Translations under genes and position numbers: made by a program
Notes under the pieces: model-generated
Databases searched by the model: none
Told to the model about the DNA's origin: nothing
What the model saw: only the letters and a program-made list of their open reading frames with translations
Part shown: piece by piece, positions 1 to 4,914 of the stretch
Layout: each line of letters begins with the position of its first letter
Position numbering within the stretch: the first letter of the stretch is position 1
Assembly (NCBI GenBank): GCA_023664325.1
Contig: JAMPFS010000104.1
Span: 1 to 5,139, forward strand
DNA: 5,139 bases
Direction of reading: 5' to 3'
From: Clostridium sp.
GTDB lineage: Bacteria; Bacillota; Clostridia; Lachnospirales; Lachnospiraceae

Positions 1-192
1 CTCAGACCCTGCTTACTTCTGTTTTCCACCGGGTACTGTATCGGCGCAGCAGCGGCTTTTTCCTCATCTTTTCTCTTTTGGGGAAATATCCTCCGCCTGC
101 CCGGACTTCTAGACATCATGTCTAAAAGTTATAAAAAAGGAATGAATGAGATGGATTCAGCAGGCGTAGTAGCATTGTGGAAAAGTGTATAA
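1..192 (+). CDS. C-terminal end of a possible membrane protein (5' partial, unidentified)
   Basis: Reading frame 1 is open from the window edge to a TAA at 190-192, 63 codons. The first half is strongly hydrophobic (LLLFSTGYCIGAAAAF, then SSSFLFWGNIL), consistent with one or two membrane segments. A polar tail follows (MSKSYKKGMNEMDSAG). The last seven codons lie inside the left arm of the long hairpin at 172-320, so the present C-terminus may have been supplied by that element. G+C over the first 120 bases is about 52% by count, against about 35% in a sample of the sigma gene, so this may be older flanking DNA. The other two plus frames stop near 110 and 123. No family is recognised. An alternative is a short peptide starting at ATG 151 behind an AAAAAAGGA site at 133-141. 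Coding status is uncertain. Confidence 0.35.
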   Translation, partial: LRPCLLLFSTGYCIGAAAAFSSSFLFWGNILRLPGLLDIMSKSYKKGMNEMDSAGVVALWKSV

Positions 193-320
193 CTGCCTAT
201 CTCATGGAGTTGTGGGTAACTCTGTTTGCAGGACGTGGGAAAGCTGCACTTTGCTTTTCCATGTGCTGTGAACAGAGTTATCCATGACGGAATAGGCAGT
301 TATGCACTTTTCCACGATGT
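172..320 (+). repeat. 149-nt long imperfect inverted repeat; predicted long RNA hairpin
   Basis: The outer stem pairs 172-200 with 292-320 (29 pairs). The inner stem pairs 217-244 with 253-280, closing on an 8-nt loop at 245-252, with a single G-G mismatch (232/265). Between them two registers are possible: 202-208 with 281-287 by Watson-Crick pairs, or 209-216 with 281-288 using three wobbles. Seven register-independent non-Watson-Crick pairs are all G-U as plus-strand RNA: 172/320, 176/316, 188/304, 227/270, 228/269, 235/262 and 239/258. None is the A-C type. This bias suggests selection on plus-strand RNA or on folded single-stranded DNA. A 5-base direct repeat, GTAGT, sits at 166-170 and 319-323. 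The element could be a structured RNA, a MITE- or REP-like element, or a read-through terminator (AGTTTT follows at 321-326). I recognise no named family. Confidence 0.85.
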
Positions 321-346
321 AGTTTTCAAAAAATTTTAAAGGAGTT

Positions 347-392
347 TTGATCATTTGGGAAAAACGATTCGTTATAATATATATAACGGATT
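347..392 (+). promoter_or_regulatory. Putative promoter of the sigma-factor operon with overlapping palindrome
   Basis: This is the only promoter-like stretch between the hairpin and the sigma gene. One reading is TTGGGA (355-360), a 17-base spacer and TATATA (378-383). Another uses the perfect TATAAT at 373-378, but its nearest TTGATC (347-352) is 20 bases away, which is long. Over the -10 region lies a palindrome, CGTTATA (370-376), five bases, then TATAACG (382-388). It extends to 366-392 with two wobble positions. It could be an operator, or a chance consequence of A+T richness. Autoregulated ECF promoters have their own -35/-10 pair, which I cannot identify here with confidence. Confidence 0.45.
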
Positions 393-429
393 ATATCCAT
401 GAGTATTTCAAGGAAGGAGTTGATAGCGT

Positions 430-942
430 ATGGATGATGATGCGTTAGTAGAGCAGATAAGGCTTGGTGATGAAAAAGCGGCTGAGGAATTGATACAACG
501 CTATTATACGCCTATCCTGCGTTATTGCAAAAGGCAGTGTTTCAATATGGAAAAAGCAGAAGATTTAACACAGGAAACTTTTTTGAAACTGTTTAAGAAT
601 CTGTCGGGATATAAGGGAAAAAAGAAATTTAAAGCATATTTATATACAATAGCAAATCATTTATGTATTGATGAAAGCCGGAAAATAAAGGAATGTTCCT
701 TAGAAAATGAAGAAGAAATCAGAGATGATTGTGATGAGCTGCATCGGATAGAGGATAAATCAGAGATAGAGTATCTTTTAAATGTTTTATCGCCGGAACA
801 AAGAGAAGCTGTTATTTTACGGTTTGGAGAGGAACTTTCGTTTTGGGAAATTGCAAAAATAATGGGATGTAACATGAGAACGGCACAGAGCAGGGTTAGA
901 AACGCTTTGAAAAATATGAGAAAGGAGCAGAAAAATGAGTAA
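430..942 (+). CDS. ECF-type RNA polymerase sigma-70 factor
   Basis: This 170-residue protein has the two-domain layout of extracytoplasmic-function sigma factors and acts in the cytoplasm by directing RNA polymerase core to specific promoters. The sigma-2 domain spans about residues 8-85. It carries the core-binding stretch DLTQETFLKLFKNL (45-58) and the DNA-melting/-10 recognition stretch KFKAYLYTIANHLCIDESRK (67-85). An acidic linker (about 90-112) joins it to the sigma-4 domain (115-165), with LSPEQREAVILRF and the helix-turn-helix LSFWEIAKIMGCNMRTAQSRVR (136-157) for -35 recognition. Length is typical of the family. ATG 430 is preceded by AGGAAGGAG (411-419) at 10 bases. The gene opens a five-gene operon and overlaps the next gene by 8 bases, so it probably controls that operon, including itself. 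Its ECF subgroup cannot be assigned by eye. Confidence 0.93.
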   Translation: MDDDALVEQIRLGDEKAAEELIQRYYTPILRYCKRQCFNMEKAEDLTQETFLKLFKNLSGYKGKKKFKAYLYTIANHLCIDESRKIKECSLENEEEIRDDCDELHRIEDKSEIEYLLNVLSPEQREAVILRFGEELSFWEIAKIMGCNMRTAQSRVRNALKNMRKEQKNE

Positions 943-1720
943 TAGAAAATTAAAAAAGTATTTACAGCAATATTTATTGCAGGAAACAGAACTTGAGAAA
1001 CTTAGGCATACTAAGTTGGAAGAAACAGTAAAATTATGTACTGAAATTATGCGGGAACAGAAATTAGCAAAACAACCGCAGGAAGAGCCACGAACAGGGT
1101 TTGCACAGTATTTATCGGATATTTTTCGTTTTGAAGGAGTGTCAATATTTGGGTTACAAGCAGTTGCGCTGTTTATTATATGCGTGGCGATTTACACAGT
1201 AGCAGGCAATCCAAGTTATATTCCAGCATTTATGCCGTTGTTTGCGTTGGCTGTCATGCCAGCCATATTTAAATGCCAATATTATGGAATGAGTGAGATT
1301 GAAGCTGTTACAAGGGCGTCCGGTTCGCAGATCGTATTGGCAAAACTGGTTTTAGCCGGAGCTGCAAATCTTGTGTGTATGACGTTTTTTGTTTCTTTTG
1401 AGGTACATCTTCAAAATTCATATAGGGAAATTGGACAGATTATTTTATACTGCATGGTTCCTTATTTAGTGTGTATGGTCAGTATGTTGCGTCTGATTCG
1501 ATTGTGCAGAAAAGAAAATATGAAAATATGTATGATTATAGTGCTTAGTTCCTGCGTTTGTTGGGGTGTATTGGCAAAAACCCTGCCGTGGCTGTATGAC
1601 ACATCTGCTTTTGGCATATGGATCGTTGCTTTTTTGTTTTTTGCAGTGTTTTTCATAAAAGAAATTTATTTTATTATAACAATGAGAAAGGAAGGTAAAA
1701 TGTATGGAATTATCTCTTGA
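935..1720 (+). CDS. Multi-pass membrane protein, candidate anti-sigma or sensor partner of the ECF sigma factor
   Basis: The protein has 261 residues and belongs to no family I recognise. The first 60 or so residues are charged and likely helical, with coiled-coil character (KLKKYLQQYLLQETELEKLRH), and probably cytoplasmic. About six hydrophobic segments follow, near 70-90, 93-113, 132-155, 166-188, 196-218 and 224-250. ATG 935 lies 7 bases after AAAGGAG (921-927), and the start overlaps the sigma gene's end. A membrane protein with a soluble N-terminus, encoded directly after an ECF sigma gene, is the usual arrangement for an anti-sigma factor. However, there is no HxxxCxxC zinc anti-sigma motif, and the topology is far more complex than a single-pass anti-sigma. 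The alternative is a membrane subunit of the ABC transporter encoded next. It overlaps the ATPase gene by 17 bases. The anti-sigma role is inference. Confidence 0.85.
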   Translation: MSNRKLKKYLQQYLLQETELEKLRHTKLEETVKLCTEIMREQKLAKQPQEEPRTGFAQYLSDIFRFEGVSIFGLQAVALFIICVAIYTVAGNPSYIPAFMPLFALAVMPAIFKCQYYGMSEIEAVTRASGSQIVLAKLVLAGAANLVCMTFFVSFEVHLQNSYREIGQIILYCMVPYLVCMVSMLRLIRLCRKENMKICMIIVLSSCVCWGVLAKTLPWLYDTSAFGIWIVAFLFFAVFFIKEIYFIITMRKEGKMYGIIS

Positions 1721-2582
1721 CAGATTGACAAAGCATTATGGCAGCAAAATAGCTGTCGATTGTGTCAGTGCAACTTTGAAACCGGGCGTATATGGTCTTT
1801 TGGGGGCTAACGGTGCAGGAAAGACAACACTGATGCGGATGATGTGCGCTATTTTGGAATCGACTTCTGGAGAGGTATTTTTGGATGGGAAAGACGTGGT
1901 TTCTATGGGAGAAGATTACAGAGATGTATTGGGTTATCTTCCACAGGATTTTGGGTATTACCCTAATTATACCGCAATGGAATTTTTGATGTATGTATCT
2001 GCCCTGAAAGGGATACCAAAGAAAATCGCCAGGAAACGGGCGGGAGAATTATTGGAGGAAGTAGGATTAAGCCATGTGGCTGGTAAAAAGGTAAAGACTT
2101 TTTCCGGCGGCATGAAGCAGAGAGTGGGGATTGCACAGGCGTTATTGAATAATCCGGAAGTCTTGATACTGGATGAGCCAACAGCGGGGTTAGATCCGAA
2201 AGAGAGGGTTCGGTTTCGTAATCTGCTTTCCGATTATGCCGGAGATAAAATTGTTATTCTGTCAACACATATTGTTTCTGATATTGAAGCAATAGCAGAT
2301 GAAGTTTTGCTTATGAAACAAGGGAAATTTGTATTGCAGGGTACTGTGCCGGAACTGGTTCAGAAAGCAGACGGGAAAGTATGGGAATTGGAAGTATCTT
2401 CAGCAGAGGCAAGAAAATGGCAGGCAAAATCAACAGTTGCAAATTTAAGGCATGAGGGACAACAACAGGTGGTACTTCGCATTATTTCAGATGATAAGCC
2501 AAGTGAGAGGGCTGTTCCGTGTGAAGCTACATTAGAAGATTTGTACCTGTACTATTTTCCGGCAAAGGAAGGAGCGGAATAA
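1704..2582 (+). CDS. ABC transporter ATP-binding protein (NatA/BcrA-like)
   Basis: This 292-residue ATPase energises export or expulsion at the cytoplasmic membrane. Its nucleotide-binding domain (about residues 1-215) is complete: Walker A GANGAGKTT (34-42), Q-loop glutamine in YLPQDFGYY (Q81), signature FSGGMKQR (133-140), Walker B VLILDEPTAGLDP (153-165, catalytic E158) and H-loop STHI (H189). The C-terminal 75 residues are the variable extension usual in ABC-2 exporters, with LEDLYLYYF near the end matching the common EDLF-type tail. The ATG at 1704 is chosen because AAGGAAGG (1688-1695) lies 8 bases upstream; the ATG at 1700 is in the preceding gene's frame. The start lies inside the end of the membrane-protein gene (17-base overlap) and the stop is 2 bases before the permease gene, so coupled synthesis is likely. 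The family includes bacitracin and lantibiotic resistance exporters; the substrate here is unknown. Confidence 0.95.
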   Translation: MELSLDRLTKHYGSKIAVDCVSATLKPGVYGLLGANGAGKTTLMRMMCAILESTSGEVFLDGKDVVSMGEDYRDVLGYLPQDFGYYPNYTAMEFLMYVSALKGIPKKIARKRAGELLEEVGLSHVAGKKVKTFSGGMKQRVGIAQALLNNPEVLILDEPTAGLDPKERVRFRNLLSDYAGDKIVILSTHIVSDIEAIADEVLLMKQGKFVLQGTVPELVQKADGKVWELEVSSAEARKWQAKSTVANLRHEGQQQVVLRIISDDKPSERAVPCEATLEDLYLYYFPAKEGAE

Positions 2583-2584
2583 TT

Positions 2585-3796
2585 ATGGAATTATTTTTAT
2601 CAGAGCATAAAAAATTATGGCGTAAAATGAGTACAAAAATAAGTGTTTTACTGTGTTTTATTTATATTGTAATTTTCGGAAGCATACTTTCGTTTCAATG
2701 GTTCAGTTTTGGGAGTTCTGATGATTATACGAGTGCTTTTGGAAATAATTTTGATGGGTACGGAATGATAAAGGACAGGCAAGAACATTCATTGGAATTT
2801 GGAGGGGAACTGACAGACGAGAGTTTACAGAAATTGGTAAGGGATTATCAGGAGATTGGGGCAACCGGTATTGACAGGGAATTGGAAAAAACGGATAGCC
2901 ATATTGTTAATAGCTGGTTAGGGACTTTGTACCCTGAACTTCTGGATACAGGTAGTTATAAGACAATGATGAGTTATGTTGATCCGGGGAATTTGACAGA
3001 TTTTTATGAAAGAAGACAGAATGTCATTGAAGATTTTTTAGAGAATAATGGTCAGACAGGGGCAGAAAAGGACTATCTTTTGCGGATAAATGCGGAGGTA
3101 AAAAAGCCGTTCCGATATGAATGGACAGAAGGATGGTCAAATCTTCTCGGCAGCATAGTTGCAGATATGGGTACTGTAATGGCACTGTTCCTTGCAATTA
3201 CTTTGTCATCAATATTTGCCGGAGAGTGGCATGATAACACAAGTTCATTGGTTCTAACAACAAAAAATGGATGGAAGAAGATTGCGCTTGCAAAAATATG
3301 TACGGGTTTATTATTTACAACAGAATTTTTTGCAATTAATATGATTGGGAGTGTTGTAGCGCAGATTTTCTTCTTGGGAACTGCCGGATGGGATATGCCA
3401 ATTCAAACAATAAAACTGATTGCTATTGCACCTATGAATATGCTTCAGGCGGAAATTTACGAATACGCATTTGCTTTTTTAGGAACAATTGGATTTGCAG
3501 GAGTTATCATGTTCATATCAGCTAAAACAAGGAACAATGTGCTGGCTTTATTGTTTAGTCTGGCAGTTGTATATGGACCGATGATGATTGCCGAGTATCT
3601 GCCGTATGGTGTACAGAAGGCATTGGACTTAATTCCCTTAGTGGGGAGTGGGGCTGATATTTTTCGTACAAATACATTCTGCATTTTTGGAAAATATGTG
3701 TGGTCGCCGTATCTGCTGATTGTTGTTCCAGTCTTGATTGGTGCTTTGTGTATGCCGTTTGCAGTAAAAGGCTGGTCAAGACGGTTGAGGGCTTGA
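2585..3796 (+). CDS. ABC-2 type transporter permease with large extracytoplasmic loop
   Basis: The 403-residue protein is the likely membrane partner of the preceding ATPase. Membrane segment 1 is at about 18-38. A polar, mostly acidic stretch of about 150 residues (39-188) follows and should face outward. Five more hydrophobic segments lie near 189-213, 236-264, 292-312, 318-337 and 374-395. After segment 2 the sequence FAGEWHDNTSSLVLTTKNGWKKIALAK (211-237) matches the cytoplasmic coupling region typical of ABC-2 permeases. The long loop between segments 1 and 2 is usual for this branch and could contact an envelope target or peptide substrate. ATG 2585 follows AAAGGAAGGAG (2564-2574) at 10 bases and lies 2 bases after the ATPase stop. 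The TGA stop at 3794-3796 directly abuts the next gene's possible TTG start. The permease assignment is firm; the substrate is not identifiable. Confidence 0.9.
   Translation: MELFLSEHKKLWRKMSTKISVLLCFIYIVIFGSILSFQWFSFGSSDDYTSAFGNNFDGYGMIKDRQEHSLEFGGELTDESLQKLVRDYQEIGATGIDRELEKTDSHIVNSWLGTLYPELLDTGSYKTMMSYVDPGNLTDFYERRQNVIEDFLENNGQTGAEKDYLLRINAEVKKPFRYEWTEGWSNLLGSIVADMGTVMALFLAITLSSIFAGEWHDNTSSLVLTTKNGWKKIALAKICTGLLFTTEFFAINMIGSVVAQIFFLGTAGWDMPIQTIKLIAIAPMNMLQAEIYEYAFAFLGTIGFAGVIMFISAKTRNNVLALLFSLAVVYGPMMIAEYLPYGVQKALDLIPLVGSGADIFRTNTFCIFGKYVWSPYLLIVVPVLIGALCMPFAVKGWSRRLRA
3787..3791 (+). promoter_or_regulatory. Ribosome binding site choosing the peptidase start
   Basis: GAGGG lies inside the end of the permease gene. 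It is 5 bases before TTG 3797 and 11 bases before ATG 3803, both in the peptidase frame. Spacing favours the TTG and codon quality favours the ATG; the proteins differ by only two residues. Confidence 0.5.
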
Positions 3797-4525
3797 TTGA
3801 AAATGGCAAAAAGGAGAAATTCAAGGAAAAAGACAAAAAGAAAGAACTGGAAAGTAATTTCAGTTTTGCTTTTTATATATTTTTCAGTTGGTGCAGTACA
3901 AAACAGAGATTCCATTATTCCTTTTCTTTTAGAACATTTCGGTGTGAATGAGGATTCGCACACCATTCCTGTTTCAGAAGAATGGAATTTGATTGTTGTG
4001 AACCGTTGGAATGAGATACCGGAGGATTTCTCCATATCATTAACAGAATTGCAAAATGGTCAAAAGGTAGACAGCAGAATTTATCCATACTTGCAGGAAA
4101 TGTTTGATGCAGCGAGGGAAGACGGAATATATCCCATTGTGCGGGAAGGCTATCGGACAGCAGAGGAACAAGAAAAGACATTTAACGAAAAAGTACAGGC
4201 TTACATAAATGAGGGATATTCCAAAGCAAGAGCTGAAAAGACAGCAAAAGAATGGGTAGCACTACCGGGAACAAGCGAACATCAACTTGGCATAGCAGTT
4301 GATATTAACGCTGATAAAACTCGATCCACGAATGACGAAGTATATGCGTGGCTTGCTGAAAACGCACACTGTTATGGATTTATACTCCGTTATCCGCAGG
4401 GCAAGGAGGATATTACTGGGACAAGCTATGAACCGTGGCATTATAGGTATGTCGGTACAGAGAATGCAAAGATAATTTATGAAAAGCAAATTTGTCTGGA
4501 AGAATTTATTGAAAGAACAGAATAG
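3797..4525 (+). CDS. VanY-like D-alanyl-D-alanine carboxypeptidase (peptidase M15B)
   Basis: A 242-residue membrane-anchored zinc peptidase, predicted to remove the terminal D-Ala from peptidoglycan stem peptides on the outer face of the membrane. A very basic N-terminus (KRRNSRKKTKRKNWK, 5-19) precedes one hydrophobic segment (about 19-35), giving a type II anchor with the catalytic domain outside. The M15 signatures are intact: SEHQLGIAVDI (160-170), fitting SxHxxGxAxD with zinc ligands H162 and D169, and EPWHYRYV (212-219), with catalytic base E212 and third ligand H215. R120 in GYRT matches the conserved substrate-binding arginine. The gene directly abuts the permease gene, so it belongs to the same operon. 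In vancomycin clusters, VanY assists resistance by removing D-Ala; no vanH, vanA/G ligase or vanX is visible, so glycopeptide resistance cannot be claimed. The start is TTG 3797 or, almost as likely, ATG 3803. Confidence 0.92.
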   Translation: MKMAKRRNSRKKTKRKNWKVISVLLFIYFSVGAVQNRDSIIPFLLEHFGVNEDSHTIPVSEEWNLIVVNRWNEIPEDFSISLTELQNGQKVDSRIYPYLQEMFDAAREDGIYPIVREGYRTAEEQEKTFNEKVQAYINEGYSKARAEKTAKEWVALPGTSEHQLGIAVDINADKTRSTNDEVYAWLAENAHCYGFILRYPQGKEDITGTSYEPWHYRYVGTENAKIIYEKQICLEEFIERTE

Positions 4526-4557
4526 CATAAAAACATAAATTATCCGAAATATGGTGT

Positions 4558-4564
4558 AAAGGAG
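4558..4564 (+). promoter_or_regulatory. Ribosome binding site fixing the KTR gene start
   Basis: AAAGGAG stands 8 bases before ATG 4573 and only 2 bases before the in-frame GTG at 4567, so it supports the ATG. Its strength suggests this gene is translated independently of the operon upstream, from which it is separated by 47 bases. Confidence 0.75.
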
Positions 4565-4572
4565 ATGTGTTA

Positions 4573-4761
4573 ATGAAAGAGCAGGAATGGATTCACTGTC
4601 CTGCGTGTGGTAGTAAAACACGACTTCGGGTAAGGGAAGATAGTATTTTAATAAATTTTCCGTTGTATTGCCCTAAATGCAGGAAAGAAAGTTTAATTGT
4701 TATAAAGAATAAAAAAATGAATGTAATCAAAGAGCCGGACGCACAGACGCAGAGCCAATAA
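4573..4761 (+). CDS. Cysteine-rich KTR domain protein (small zinc ribbon)
   Basis: The 62-residue protein carries two CxxC knuckles, CPAC (C9, C12) and CPKC (C33, C36), which should bind one zinc ion as a zinc ribbon. Between them lies KTR (15-17), the tripeptide that names the Cys_rich_KTR family, and the tail EPDAQTQSQ matches the conserved end of family members as I remember them. The molecular function is unknown. From memory, close relatives sit beside cargo genes such as tetracycline-resistance genes in Tn916-like conjugative elements, so this gene marks probable mobile-element DNA. ATG 4573 is chosen over the in-frame GTG 4567 on ribosome-site spacing. The stop codon lies inside the left arm of the terminator that follows. 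It may be co-transcribed with the peptidase gene, since no clear promoter is seen in the 47-base gap. Confidence 0.88.
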   Translation: MKEQEWIHCPACGSKTRLRVREDSILINFPLYCPKCRKESLIVIKNKKMNVIKEPDAQTQSQ

Positions 4762-4798
4762 ACTTGTGAGAAATCATAGTTTGTTGGCTTTTATTTTT
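4753..4798 (+). terminator. Rho-independent terminator after the KTR gene
   Basis: AGCCAATAAACT (4753-4764) pairs with AGTTTGTTGGCT (4778-4789) over 12 positions, one of them a G-U wobble (4759/4783), with a 13-base loop. A T-rich run, TTTTATTTTT, follows at 4789-4798. The left arm includes the KTR stop codon. It should end the operon transcript. Confidence 0.85.
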
Positions 4799-4810
4799 AA
4801 CACAGAGGTA

Positions 4811-4873
4811 TCATGTGATTTAAATGCAATGCAATTCTTTTTTTTAGATAGAATTGCATTGCGTTTTACATGA
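4811..4873. repeat. Inverted repeat with 17-bp arms, function unclear
   Basis: Positions 4822-4838 and 4850-4866 are complementary at 17 of 17 positions with one wobble (4825/4863), around an 11-base loop that is mostly T. TCATGT (4811-4816) and ACATGA (4868-4873) extend the stem past a short internal loop. The core carries ATGCAATGCAATTCT-like sequence. A T-tract lies in the loop rather than after the stem, so it is not a standard terminator for plus-strand transcripts. It could be an operator, a leader structure, or a second termination or processing signal. Confidence 0.75.
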
Positions 4874-4914
4874 AAGAGCATATTAGCTACATTGAAATTA
4901 AAGAAAGGCACACA

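Noticed and set aside
1..119. Minus-strand frame open from the ATG at 119-117 to the window edge
   Set aside because: There is no ribosome-binding sequence before the start and the product is a low-complexity basic/alanine-rich string; it mirrors the plus-strand hydrophobic frame.
205..285. DnaA-box-like sequences (TGTGGGTAA at 211-219 and TTATCCATG at 278-286) suggesting a replication origin
   Set aside because: Each has one or more mismatches to the consensus TTATCCACA, they are simply the two arms of the hairpin, and no replication gene is nearby.
172..320. Integron attC site or retron RNA
   Set aside because: No GTTRRRY/RYYYAAC core pair is seen at the ends, and no integrase or reverse transcriptase gene is in the window.
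347..448. Short plus-strand frame from TTG 347 behind AAAGGAG (338-344)
   Set aside because: The ribosome site is only 2 bases from the TTG, the frame crosses the promoter and the true sigma ribosome site, and the 33-residue product resembles nothing.
3457..4035. 192-residue minus-strand frame across the permease/peptidase junction
   Set aside because: It lies opposite two well-supported genes with intact family motifs, and its translation shows no coherent domain; it is a shadow.
3797..4525. Part of a vancomycin resistance gene cluster
   Set aside because: Only a VanY-like peptidase is present; no VanH dehydrogenase, D-Ala-D-Lac or D-Ala-D-Ser ligase, VanX or VanRS pair is found in the window.
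4567..4572. GTG 4567 as start of the KTR protein
   Set aside because: It would leave only 2 bases after the AAAGGAG site; ATG 4573 has normal spacing and gives the usual family N-terminus.
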